64,000 nucleotides of DNA from Ptiloglossa arizonensis (taxonomy: Eukaryota; Arthropoda; Insecta; Hymenoptera; Colletidae): NCBI RefSeq assembly GCF_051014685.1, contig NW_027478399.1, positions 682,001-746,000 of the forward strand. Direction: 5' to 3'. Under the pieces are notes generated by a model. It searched no databases. It was not told the origin of the DNA and worked only from the letters and a program-made list of their open reading frames with translations. The position numbers were made by a program, and so were the translations under genes. Shown here piece after piece: positions 9,227 to 22,900 of the stretch. Position 1 is the first letter of the stretch, and each line of letters begins with the position of its first letter.

Positions 9227-12200
9227 CCCTAGGCCTCTGTAGTTATTGGTTTCGAGTATCAGACTTGCGAAAATTTTGATGGACTCTCACCCGTTCCTTA
9301 AATTCAAACTCCCATATCTCGCGAACGGATTGACGAACTCGAGAAATTCCTGTTGCATCTGAAAGTAGAAACTCGCCCGATTACAAGGGTATGTGTATTT
9401 TTCCCCTAGGACTTTGTAGTTATTGGTTTCGGGAATCAGACTTGCGAAAATTTTGATGGTTGCACAACCATTCCTTAACTTCAAACTCCCATATCTCGCG
9501 AACGAATTGACGAACTCGACAAATTCTTATTGCATCTGAAAGCAGAAACTCGCCCGATTACAGCGGTGTGTGTATTTTTGCCCTAGGCCATAGTAGTTAT
9601 TGGTTTCGAGTATCAGACTTGCGAAAATTTTGACGGTTTCTCAACCATTCCTTAATTTCAAACTCCCATATCTCGCGAACGGATTGACGAACTCGAGAAA
9701 TTCCTGTTGCATCTGAAAGTAGAAACTCGCCCCATTATAATGGTGTGTGTACTTTTCCCCTAGACCATTCCAGTTATTGGTTTCGAGTATCAGACCAGCG
9801 AAATTTTTGATGGTTTCTCAAACATTCCTAAACTTCAAACTCCCATATCTCGCGAACGGATTGACGAACTCGAGAAATTCCTGTTTCATCTGAAAGTAGA
9901 AACTCGCCCGATTACAACGGTATGTGTATTTTCCCCTAGGCCATTGTAGATATTGGTTTCGAATATCAGACGTTCGAAAATTTTGATGGTTTGTCAACCA
10001 TTCCTAAACTTCAAACTCCCATATCTCGCGAACGAATTGACGAACTCGAGAAATTCTTGTTGCATCTGAAAGCAGAAATTCGCCGGATTACAGCGGTATG
10101 TGTATTTTTGCCCTAGGCCATAGTAGTTATTGGTTTCGAGTATCAGACTTGCGAAAATATTGATGGTTTCTCAACCATTCCTTAATTTCAAACTCCCATA
10201 TCTCGCGAACGGATTGACGAACTTGCGAAGTTCCTGTTGCTTCTGAAAGTAGAAACTCGCCCCATTACAATGGTGTGTGTACTTTTCCCCTAACCCATAG
10301 TAGTTATGGGTTTCGAGTATCAGACTTGCGAAAATTTTGATGGTTTGTCAACCATTCCTTAACTTCAAACTCCCATATCTCGCGAACGGATAGACGAACT
10401 CGAGAAATTCCTGTTTCATCTGAAAGTAGAAATTCGCCCGATTACAACGGTATGTGTATTTTTCCCCTAGGCCTCTGTAGTTATTGGTTTCGGGAATCAG
10501 ACATGAGAAAATTTTGATGGTTGCTCAACCATTCCTTAACTTCAAACTCCCATATCTCGCGAACGAATTGACGAACTCCAGAAATTCCTATTCCATCTGA
10601 AAGCAGAAACTCGCCCGATTACAACGGTATGTGTATTTTTGCCCTAGGCCTCTGTAGTTATTGGTTTCGAGTATCAGACTTGCGAAAATTTTAATGGTTT
10701 CTCAACCATTCCTTAATTTCAAACTCCCATATCTCGCGAACGGATTGACGAACTCGCGAAGTTCCTGTTGCTTCTGAAAGTAGAAACTCGCCCCATTACA
10801 ATGGTGTGTGTACTTTTCCCCTAACCCATATTAGTTATGGGTTTCGAGTATCAGATTTGCGAAAATTTTGATGGTTTGTCAACCATTCCTTAACTTCAAA
10901 CTCCCATATCTCGCGAACGGATAGACGAACTCGAGAAATTCCTGTTTCATCTGAAAGTAGAAATTCGCCCGATTACAACGGTATGTGTATTTTTCCCCTA
11001 GGCCTCTGTAGTTATTGGTTTCGGGAATCAGACATGAGAAAATTTGGATGGTTGCTCAACCATTCCTTAACTTCAAACTCCCATATCTCGCGAACGAATT
11101 GACGAACTCGAGAAATTCCTATTGCATCTGAAAGCAGAAACTCGCCCGATTACAACGGTATGTGTATTTTTGCCCTAGGCCTCTGTAGTTATTGGTTTCG
11201 AGTATCAGACTTGCGAAAATTTTGATGGTTTCTCAACCATTCCTTAATTTCAAACTCCCATATCTCGCGAACGGATTGACGAACTCGCGAAGTTCCTGTT
11301 GCTTCTGAAAGTAGAAACTCGCCCCATTACAATGGTGTGTGTACTTTTCCCCTAACCCATAGTAGTTATGGGTTTCGAGTGTCAGACTTGCGAAAATTTT
11401 GATGGTTTGTCAACCATTCCTTAACTTCAAACTCCCATATCGCGCGAACGGATTGACGAACACGAGAAATTCCTACTGCATCTGACAGCAGAAACTCGCC
11501 CGATTTCAACGGTATGTTTTCTTTTCCCCTAGGCCATTCCAGTTATTGGTTTCGAGTATCAGACCAGCGAAAATTTTGATGGTTTCTCAACCATTCCTTC
11601 ATTTCAAACTCCCATATCTCGCGAACGGATTGACGAACTCGACAAATTCTTCTTGCATCTGAAAGCAGAGACTCGCCCGATTACAGCGGTGTGTGTATTT
11701 TTGCCCTGGGCCTCTGTAGTTATTGGTTTCGAGTATCAGACTTGCGAAAATTTTGATGGTTTCTCAACCGTTCCTTAAATTCAAACTCCCATATCTCGCG
11801 AACGGATTGACGAACCCGACAAATTCTTCTTGCATCTGAAAGCAGAAACTCGCCCGATTACAACGGTATGTGTATTTTTGCCCTAGGCCTCTGTAGTTAT
11901 TGGTTTCGAGTATCAGACTTGCGAAAATTTTGATGGACTCTCACCCGATCCTTAAATTCAAACTCCCATATCTCGCGAACGGATTGACGAACTCGAGAAA
12001 TTCCTGTTGCATCTGAAAGTAGAAACTCGCCCGATTACAGGGGTATGTGTATTTTTCCCCTAGGACTTTGTAGTTATTGGTTTCGGGAATCAGACTTGCG
12101 AAAATTTTGATGGTTGCACAACCATTCCTTAACTTCAAACTCCCATATCTCGCGAACGAATTGACGAACTCGACAAATTCTTATTGCATCTGAAAGCAGA

Positions 12201-13117
12201 AACTCGCCCGATTACAGCGGTGTGTGTATTTTTGCCCTAGGCCATAGTAGTTATTGGTTTCGAGTATCAGACTTGCGAAAATTTTGACGGTTTCTCAACC
12301 ATTCCTTAATTTCAAACTCCCATATCTCGCGAACGGATTGACGAACTCGAGAAATTCCTGTTGCATCTGAAAGTAGAAACTCGCCCCATTACAATGGTGT
12401 GTGTACTTTTCCCCTAGACCATTCCAGTTATTGGTTTCGAGTATCAGACCAGCGAAATTTTTGATGGTTTCTCAAACATTCCTAAACTTCAAACTCCCAT
12501 ATCTCGCGAACGGATTGACGAACTCGAGAAATTCCTGTTTCATCTGAAAGTAGAAACTCGCCCGATTACAACGGTATGTGTATTTTCCCCTAGGCCATTG
12601 TAGTTATTGGTTTCGAATATCAGACGTTCGAAAATTTTGATCGTTTCTCAACCATTCCTTAACTTCAAACTTCCATATTATGCGAACGGATTGACGAACT
12701 CGAGAAATTCCTATTGCATCTGAAAGCAGAAACTCGCCCGATTACATCGGTATATGTATTTTTGCCCTAGGCCATAGTAGTTATTGGTTTCGAGTTTCAG
12801 ACTTGCGAAAATTTTGATGGTTTCTCAACCATTCCTTAACTTCAAACTCCCATATCTCGCGAACGGATTGACGAACTCGAGAAATTCCTCTTGCATCTGA
12901 AAGTAGAAACTCGCCCGATTACAACGGTATGTGTATTTTTCCCCTAGGCCTCTGTAGTTATTGGTTTCGGGAATCAGACATGCGAAAATTTTGATGGTTG
13001 CTCAACCAATCCTTAACTTCAAACTCCCGTATCTCGCGAACGAATTGACGAACTCGAGAAATTCCTATTGCATCTGAAAGCAGAAACTCGCCCGATTACA
13101 ACGGTATGTGTATTTTT
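9227..13117. repeat. 22-monomer HOR unit, copy 2
   Basis: Direct tandem partner of 5335-9226. It ends at 13117, just before G at 13118, where the 16-monomer unit starts. Near-identity of the copies points to a recent single duplication of a 3.9-kb block. Confidence 0.9.
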
Positions 13118-15948
13118 GCCCTAGGCCTCGGTAGTTATTGGTTTCGAGTATCAGGCTTGCGAAAATTTTGATGGTTTCTCAACCATTCCTTAATTTCAAA
13201 CTCCCATATATCGCCAACGGATTGAAGAACTCGCGAAGTTCCTGTTGCTTCTGAAAGTAGAAACTCGCCCCATTACAATGGTGTGTGTACTTTTCCCCTA
13301 ACCCATAGTAGTTATGGGTTTCGAGTATCAGACTTGCGAAAATTTTGATGGTTTGTCAACCATTCCTTAACTTCAAACTCCCATATCTCGCGAACGGATT
13401 GACGAACTCGAGAAACTCCAATTGCATCTGAAAGCAGAAACTCGCCCGATTACAACGGTATGTGTATTTTTGCCCTAGGCCTCTGTGGTTATTGGTTTCG
13501 AGTATCAGACTTGCGAAAATTTTGATGGTTTCTCAACCGTTCCTTAAATTCAAACTCCCATATCTCTCGAACGGATTGACGAACTCGAGAAATTCCTGTT
13601 GCATCTGAAAGTAGAAACTCGCCCGATTACAAGGGTATGTATATTTTTCCCCTAGGACTTTGTAGTTATTGGTTTCGGGAATCAGACTTGCGAAAATTTT
13701 GATGGTTGCACAACCATTCCTTAACTTCAAACTCCCATATCTCGCGAACGGATCGACGAACTCGCGAAGTTCCTGTTGCTTCTGAAAGTAGAAACTCGCC
13801 CCATTACAATGGTGTGTGTACTTTTCCCCTAGGCCATTCCAGTTATTGGTTTCGAGTATCAGACCAGCGAAATTTTTGATGGTTTCTCAACCATTCCTCA
13901 ACTTCAAACTCCCATATCTCGCGAACGGATGGACGAACTCGAAAAATTCCTGTTTCATCTGAAAGTAGAAATTCGCCCGATTACAACGGTATGTGTATTT
14001 TTCCCCTAGGCCTTTGAAGTTATTTGTTTCGAGTATCAGACTTGCGAAAATTTTGATGGTTTCTCAACCATTCCTTAACTTCAAACTCCCATATCTCGCG
14101 AACGGATTGACGACCACGAGAAATTCCTATTGCATCTGAAAGCAGAAACTCGCCCGATTGCAGGGGTACGTGTATTTTTGCCCTAGGCCATAGTAGTTAT
14201 TTGTTTCGAGTATCAGACTTGCGAAAATTTTGATGGTTTCTCAACCATTCCTTAATTTCAAACTCCCATATCTCGCGAACGGATTGACGAACTCGAGAAA
14301 TTCCTATTGCATCTAAAAGCAGAAACTCGCCCGATTACAACGGTATGTGTATTTTTGCCCTAGGCCTCTGTAGCTATTGGTTTCGAGTATCAGACTTGCG
14401 AAAATTTTGATGGACTCTCACCCGTTCCTTAAATTCAAACTCCCATATCTCGCGAACGGATTGACGAACTCGAGAAATTCCTGTTGCATCTGAAAGTAGA
14501 AACTCGCCCGATTACAAGGGTATGTGTATTTTTCCCCTAGGACTTTGTAGTTATTGGTTTCGGGAATCAGACTTGCGAAAATTTTGATGGTTGCACAACC
14601 ATTCCTTAACTTCAAACTCCCATATCTCGCGAACGAATTGACGAACTCGACAAGTTCTTATTGCATCTGAAAGCAGAAACTCGCCCGATTACAGCGGTGT
14701 GTGTATTTTTGCCCTAGGCCATAGTAGTTATTGGTTTCGAGTATCAGACTTGCGAAAATTTTGACGGTTTCTCACCCATTCCTTAATTTCAAACTCCCAT
14801 ATCTCGCGAACGGATTGACGAACTCGAGAAATTCCTGTTGCATCTGAAAGTAGAAACTCGCCCCATTACAATGGTGTGTGTACTTTTCCCCTAGACCATT
14901 CCAGTTATTGGTTTCGAGTATCAGACCAGCGAAATTTTTGATGGTTTCTCAAGCATTCCTAAACTTCAAACTCCCATATCTCGCGAACGGATTGACGAAC
15001 TCGAGAAATTCCTGTTTCATCTGAAAGTAGAAACTCGCCCGATTACAACGGTATGTGTATTTTCCCCTAGGCCATTGTAGTTATTGGTTTCGAATATCAG
15101 ACGTTCGAAAATTTTGATCGTTTCTCAACCATTCCTTAACTTCAAACTCCCATATTATGCGAACGGATTGACGAACTCGAGTAATTCCTATTGCATCTGA
15201 AAGCAGAAACTCGCCCGATTACATCGGTATATGTATTTTTGCCCTAGGCCATAGTAGTTATTGGTTTCGAGTTTCAGACTTGCGAAAATTTTGATGGTTT
15301 CTCAACCATTCCTTAACTTCAAACTCCCATATCTCGCGAACGGATTGACGAACACGAGAAATTCCTATTGCATCTAACAGCAGAAACTCGCCCGATTTCA
15401 ACGGTATGTGTACTTTTCCCCTAGGCCATTCCAGTTATTGGTTACGAGTATCAGACCAGCGAAAATTTTGATGGTTTCTCAACCATTCCCTAACTTCAAA
15501 CTCCCATATCTCGCGAACGGATTGACGAACTCGCGAAGTTCCTGTTGCCTCTGAAAGTAGAAACTCGCCCCATTACAATGGTGTGTGTACTTTTCCCCTA
15601 GGCCATTCCAGTTATTCGTTTCCAGTATCAGACTTGCGAAATTTTTTATGGTGTCTCAACCATTTCTTAACTTCAAACTCCCATATCTCGCGAACGGATT
15701 GACGAACTCGAGAAATTCCTCTTGCATCTGAAAGTAGAAACTCGCCCGATTACAACGGTATGTGTATTCTTCCCCTAGGCCTCTGTAGTTATTGGTTTCG
15801 GGAATCAGACATGCGAAAATTTTGATGGTTGCTCAACCAATCCTTAATTTCAAACTCCCGTATCTCGCGAACGAATTGACGAACTCGAGAAATTCCTATT
15901 GCATCTGAAAGCAGAAACTCGCCCGATTACAACGGTATGTGTATTTTT
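13118..15948. repeat. 16-monomer HOR unit (about 2.83 kb), copy 1
   Basis: First of 2.4 tandem copies. Diagnostic sites are GGCCTCGGTAG and TCAGGCTTGCG near 13124-13160, GGATTGAAGAAC near 13219, ATCTCTCGAAC near 13562 and TATTATGCG near 15153. It carries private changes not found in copies 2 and 3: ATATATCG near 13206, TTTGAAGTT near 14012 and GTAGCTATT near 14371. It is 2,831 bp because it has one fewer single-base deletion than copy 2. Confidence 0.9.
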
Positions 15949-18777
15949 GCCCTAGGCCTCGGTAGTTATTGGTTTCGAGTATCAGGCTTGCGAAAATTTT
16001 GATGGTTTCTCAACCATTCCTTAATTTCAAACTCCCATATCTCGCCAACGGATTGAAGAACTCGCGAAGTTCCTGTTGCTTCTGAAAGTAGAAACTCGCC
16101 CCATTACAATGGTGTGTGTACTTTTCCCCTAACCCATAGTAGTTATGGGTTTCGAGTATCAGACTTGCGAAAATTTTGATGGTTTGTCAACCATTCCTTA
16201 ACTTCAAACTCCCATATCTCGCGAACGGATTGACGAACTCGAGAAACTCCAATTGCATCTGAAAGCAGAAACTCGCCCGATTACAACGGTATGTGTGTTT
16301 TGCCCTAGGCCTCTGTGGTTATTGGTTTTGAGTATCAGACTTGCGAAAATTTTGATGGTTTCTCAACCGTTCCTTAAATTCAAACTCCCATATCTCTCGA
16401 ACGGATTGACGAACTCGAGAAATTCCTGTTGCATCTGAAAGTAGAAACTCGCCCGATTACAAGGGTATGTATATTTTTCCCCTAGGACTTTGTAGTTATT
16501 GGTTTCGGGAATCAGACTTGCGAAAATTTTGATGGTTGCACAACCATTCCTTAACTTCAAACTCCCATATCTCGCGAACGGATCGACGAACTCGCGAAGT
16601 TCCTGTTGCTTCTGAAAGTAGAAACTCGCCCCATTACAATGGTGTGTGTACTTTTCCCCTAGGCCATTCCAGTTATTGGTTTCGAGTATCAGACCAGCGA
16701 AATTTTTGATGGTTTCTCAACCATTCCTTAACTTCAAACTCCCATATCTCGCGAACGGATGGACGAACTCGAGAAATTCCTGTTTCATCTGAAAGTAGAA
16801 ATTCGCCCGATTACAACGGTATGTGTATTTTTCCCCTAGGCCTTTGTAGTTATTTGTTTCGAGTATCAGACTTGCGAAAATTTTGATGGTTTCTCAACCA
16901 TTCCTTAACTTCAAACTCCCATATCTCGCGAACGGATTGACGACCACGTGAAATTCCTATTGCATCTGAAAGCAGAAACTCGCCCGATTGCAGGGGTACG
17001 TGTATTTTTGCCCTAGGCCATAGTAGTTATTTGTTTCGAGTATCAGACTTGCGAAAATTTTGATGGTTTCTCAACCATTCCTTAATTTCAAACTCCCATA
17101 TCTCGCGAACGGATTGACGAACTCGAGAAATTCCTATTGCATCTAAAAGCAGAAACTCGCCCGATTACAACGGTATGTGTATTTTTGCCCTAGGCCTCTG
17201 TAGTTATTGGTTTCGAGTATCAGACTTGCGAAAATTTTGATGGACTCTCACCCGTTCCTTAAATTCAAACTCCCATATCTCGCGAACGGATTGACGAACT
17301 CGAGAAATTCCTGTTGCATCTGAAAGTAGAAACTCGCCCGATTACAAGGGTATGTGTATTTTTCCCCTAGGACTTTGTAGTTATTGGTTTCGGGAATCAG
17401 ACTTGCGAAAATTTTGATGGTTGCACAACCATTCCTTAACTTCAAACTCCCATATCTCGCGAACGAATTGACGAACTCGACAAGTTCTTATTGCATCTGA
17501 AAGCAGAAACTCGCCCGATTACAGCGGTGTGTGTATTTTTGCCCTAGGCCATAGTAGTTATTGGTTTCGAGTATCAGACTTGCGAAAATTTGGCGGTTTC
17601 TCACCCATTCCTTAATTTCAAACTCCCATATCTCGCGAACGGATTGACGAACTCGAGAAATTCCTGTTGCATCTGAAAGTAGAAACTCGCCCCATTACAA
17701 TGGTGTGTGTACTTTTCCCCTAGACCATTCCAGTTATTGGTTTCGAGTATCAGACCAGCGAAATTTTTGATGGTTTCTCAAGCATTCCTAAACTTCAAAC
17801 TCCCATATCTCGCGAACGGATTGACGAACTCGAGAAATTCCTGTTTCATCTGAAAGTAGAAACTCGCCCGATTACAACGGTATGTGTATTTTCCCCTAGG
17901 CCATTGTAGTTATTGGTTTCGAATATCAGACGTTCGAAAATTTTGATCGTTTCTCAACCATTCCTTAACTTCAAACTCCCATATTATGCGAACGGATTGA
18001 CGAACTCGAGTAATTCCTATTGCATCTGAAAGCAGAAACTCGCCCGATTACATCGGTATATGTATTTTTGCCCTAGGCCATAGTAGTTATTGGTTTCGAG
18101 TTTCAGACTTGCGAAAATTTTGATGGTTTCTCAACCATTCCTTAACTTCAAACTCCCATATCTCGCGAACGGATTGACGAACACGAGAAATTCCTATTGC
18201 ATCTAACAGCAGAAACTCGCCCGATTTCAACGGTATGTGTACTTTTCCCCTAGGCCATTCCAGTTATTGGTTACGAGTATCAGACCAGCGAAAATTTTGA
18301 TGGTTTCTCAACCATTCCCTAACTTCAAACTCCCATATCTCGCGAACGGATTGACGAACTCGCGAAGTTCCTGTTGCCTCTGAAAGTAGAAACTCGCCCC
18401 ATTACAATGGTGTGTGTACTTTTCCCCTAGGCCATTCCAGTTATTCGTTTCCAGTATCAGACTTGCGAAATTTTTTATGGTGTCTCAACCATTTCTTAAC
18501 TTCAAACTCCCATATCTCGCGAACGGATTGACGAACTCGAGAAATTCCTCTTGCATCTGAAAGTAGAAACTCGCCCGATTACAACGGTATGTGTATTCTT
18601 CCCCTAGGCCTCTGTAGTTATTGGTTTCGGGAATCAGACATGCGAAAATTTTGATGGTTGCTCAACCAATCCTTAATTTCAAACTCCCGTATCTCGCGAA
18701 CGAATTGACGAACTCGAGAAATTCCTATTGCATCTGAAAGCAGAAACTCGCCCGATTACAACGGTATGTGTATTTTT
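15949..18777. repeat. 16-monomer HOR unit, copy 2
   Basis: Matches copy 1 and copy 3. Two one-base deletions set it apart from copy 1: GTGTGTTTTGCCC near 16296 (shared with copy 3) and AAATTTGGCGG near 17589 (private). Shared changes with copy 3, such as GGTTTTGAG near 16324, show that copies 2 and 3 are the closer pair. Confidence 0.9.
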
Positions 18778-19913
18778 GCCCTAGGCCTCGGTAGTTATTG
18801 GTTTCGAGTATCAGGCTTGCGAAAATTTTGATGGTTTCTCAACCATTCCTTAATTTCAAACTCCCATATCTCGCCAACGGATTGAAGAACTCGCGAAGTT
18901 CCTGTTGCTTCTGAAAGTAGAAACTCGCCCCATTACAATGGTGTGTGTACTTTTCCCCTAACCCATAGTAGTTATGGGTTTCGAGTATCAGACTTGCGAA
19001 AATTTTGATGGTTTGTCAACCATTCCTTAACTTCAAACTCCCATATCTCGCGAACGGATTGACGAACTCGAGAAACTCCAATTGCATCTGAAAGCAGAAA
19101 CTCGCCCGATTACAACGGTATGTGTGTTTTGCCCTAGGCCTCTGTGGTTATTGGTTTTGAGTATCAGACTTGCGAAAATTTTGATGGTTTCTCAACCGTT
19201 CCTTAAATTCAAACTCCCATATCTCTCGAACGGATTGACGAACTCGAGAAATTCCTGTTGCATCTGAAAGTAGAAACTCGCCCGATTACAAGGGTATGTA
19301 TATTTTTCCCCTAGGACTTTGTAGTTATTGGTTTCGGGAATCAGACTTGCGAAAATTTTGATGGTTGCACAACCATTCCTTAACTTCAAACTCCCATATC
19401 TCGCGAACGGATCGACGAACTCGCGAAGTTCCTGTTGCTTCTGAAAGTAGAAACTCGCCCCATTACAATGGTGTGTGTACTTTTCCCCTAGGCCATTCCA
19501 GTTATTGGTTTCGAGTATCAGACCAGCGAAATTTTTGATGGTTTCTCAACCATTCCTTAACTTCAAACTCCCATATCTCGCGAACGGATGGACGAACTCG
19601 AGAAATTCCTGTTTCATCTGAAAGTAGAAATTCGCCCGATTACAACGGTATGTGTATTTTTCCCCTAGGCCTTTGTAGTTATTTGTTTCGAGTATCAGAC
19701 TTGCGAAAATTTTGATGGTTTCTCAACCATTCCTTAACTTCAAACTCCCATATCTCGCGAACGGATTGACGACCACGTGAAATTCCTATTGCATCTGAAA
19801 GCAGAAACTCGCCCGATTGCAGGTGTACGTGTATTTTTGCCCTAGGCCATAGTAGTTATTTGTTTCGAGTATCAGACTTGCGAAAATTTTGATGGTTTCT
19901 CAACCATTCCTTA
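18778..19913. repeat. 16-monomer HOR unit, partial copy 3
   Basis: Follows copy 2 in register for about 6.4 monomers, then leaves it at 19914, where it reads TTATCTTC and copy 2 reads TTAATTTC. Truncation in the middle of a monomer is expected from unequal exchange. Confidence 0.85.
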
Positions 19914-22900
19914 TCTTCAAACTCCCATATCTCGCGAACGAATTGACGAACTCGAGAAATTCTTGTTGGATCTGAAAGCAGAAATTCGCCGGATTACAGC
20001 GGTATGTGTATATTTGCCCTGGGCCATAGTAGTTATTGGTTTCGAGTATCAGACTTTCGAAAATTTTGATGGTTTCTCAACCATTCCTTAACTTCAAACT
20101 CCCATATCTTGCGAACGGATAGACGAACTCGAGAAATTCCTGTTTCATCTGAAAGTAGAAATTCGCCCGGTTACAACGGTATGTGTATTTTTCCCCTAGG
20201 CCTTTGTGGTTATTTGTTTCGAGTATCAGACTTGCGAAAATTTTGATGGTTTCTCAACCATTCCTTAACTTCAAACTCCCATATCTCGCGAACGGATTGA
20301 CGAACTCGAGAAATTCCTGTTTCATCTGAAAGCAGAAACTCGCGCGATTACAACAGTATGTGTATTTTTCCCCTAGGCCTTTGTGGTTATTTGTTTCGAG
20401 TATTAGACTTGCGAAAATTTTGATGGTTTCTCAACCATTCCTTAACTTCAAACTCCCATATCTTGCGAACGGATAGACGAACTCGAGAAATTCCTGTTTC
20501 ATGTGAAAGTAGAAATTCGCCCGGTTACAACGGTATGTGTATTTTTCCCCTAGGCCATTGTAGTTATTGGTTTCGAGTATCAGACTTGCGAAAATTTTGA
20601 TGGTTTCTCAACCATTCCTTAACTTCAAACTCCCATATCTCGCAAACGGATTGACGAACTCCCGAAGTTCCTGTTGCTTCTGAAAGTAGAAACTCGCCCC
20701 ATTACAATGGTGTGTGTACTTTTCCCATAACCCATAGTAGTTATGGGTTTCGAGTATCAGACTTGCGAAAATTTTGATGGTTTGTCAACCACACCTTCAC
20801 TTCAAACTCCCATATCTCGCGAACGGATTGACGAACTCGAGAAATTCCTATTGCATTTGAAAGCAGAAACTCGCCCGATTACATCGGTATATGTATTTTT
20901 CCCCTAGGCCATTCCAGTTATTGGTTTCGAGTATCAGACCAGCGAAAATTTTGATGGTTTCTCAACCATTCCTTAATTTCAAACTCCCATATCTCGCGAA
21001 CGGATTGACGAACTCGCGAAGTTCCTGTTGCCTCTGAAAGTAGAAACTCACCCCATTACAATGGTGTGTGTACTTTTCCCCTAGGCCATTCCAGTTATTC
21101 GTTTCCAGTATCAGACTTGCGAAATTTTTTATGGTGTCTCAACCATTCCTTAACTTCAAACTCCCATATCTCGCGAACGGATGGACGAACTCGAGAAATT
21201 CCGGTTTCATCTGAAAGTAGAAATTCGCCCGATTACAACGGTATGTGTATTTTTCCCCTAGGCCATTGTAGTTATTGGTTTCGAGTATCACACATGCGAA
21301 AATTTTTATGGTTGCTCAACCATTCCTTAACTTCAAACTCCCATATCTCGCGACCGAATTGACGATCTCGAGAAATTCTTCTTGCATCTGAAAGCAGAGA
21401 CTCGCCCGATTACAGCGGTGTGTGTATTTTTGCCCTAGGCCATAGTAGTTATTGGTTTCGAGTATCAGACTTGCGAAAATTTTGATGGTTTCTCAACCAT
21501 TCCTTAATTTCAAACTCCCATATCTCGCGAACGGATCGACGAACTCGCGAAGTTCCTGTTGTTTCTGAAAGTAGAAACTCGCCCCATTACAATGGTGTGT
21601 GTCCTTTTCCCCTAGGCCATTCCAGTTATTGGTTTCGAGTATCAGACCAGCGAAATTTTTGATGGTTTCTCAACCATTCCTTAACTTCAAACTCCCATAT
21701 CTCGCGAACGGATGGACGAACTCGAGAAATTCCTGTTTCATCTGAAAGTAGAAATTCGCCCGATTACAACGGTATGTGAATTTTTCCCCTAGGCCTTTGT
21801 AGGTATTTGTTTCGAGTATCAGACTTGCGAAAATTTTGATGGTTTCTCAACCATTCCTTAACTTCAAACTCCCATATCTCGCGAACCGATTGACGACCAC
21901 GAGAAATTCCTATTGCATCTGAAAGCAGAAACTCGCCCGATTGCAAGGGTACGTGTACTTTTGCCCTAGGCCATAGTAGTTATTGGTTTCGAGTATCAGA
22001 CATGCGAAAATTTTGATGGTTTCTCAACCATTCCTTATCTTCAAACTCCCATATCTCGCGAACGAATTGACGAACTCGAGAAATTCTTGTTGGATCTGAA
22101 AGCAGAAAATCGCCGGATTACAGCGGTATGTGTATATTTGCCCTAGGCCATAGTAGTTATTGGTTTCGAGTATCAGACATTCGAAAATTTTGATCGTTTC
22201 TCAACCATTCCTTAACTTCAAACTCCCATATTATGCGAACGGATTGACGAACTCGAGAAATTCCTATTGCATCTGAAAGCAGAAACTCGCCCGATTACAT
22301 CGGTATATGTATTTTTGCCCTAGGCCATAGTAGTTATTGGTTTCGAGTTTCAGACTTGCGAAAATTTTGATGGTTTCTCAACCATTCTTTAACTTCAAAC
22401 TCCCATATCTCGCAAACGGATTGACGAACACGAGAAATTCCTATTGCATCTTACAGCAGAAACTCGCCCGATTTCAACGGTATGTGTACTTTTCCCCTAG
22501 GCCATTCCAGTTATTGGTTACGAGTATCAGACCAGCGAAAATTTTGATGGTTTCTCAACCATTCCTTAATTTCAAACTCCCATATCTCGCGAACGGATTG
22601 ACGAACTCGCGAAGTTCCTGTTGCCTCTGAAAGTAGAAACTCGCCCCATTACAATGGTGTGTGTACTTTTCCCCTAGCCCATTCCAGTTATTCGTTTCCA
22701 GTATCAGACTTGGGAAAATTTTTTATGGTGTCTCAACCATTCCTTAACTTCAAACTCCCATATCTCGCGAACGGATGGACGAACTCGAGAAATTCCTGTT
22801 TCATCTGAAAGTAGAAATTCGCCCGATTACAACGGTATGTTTATTTTTCCCCTAGGCCATTGTAGTTATTGGTTTCGAGTATCACACATGCGAAAATTTT

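Noticed and set aside
22337..22630. 97-residue plus-strand open frame
   Set aside because: Satellite sequence in another frame; the translation repeats itself after 59 residues.
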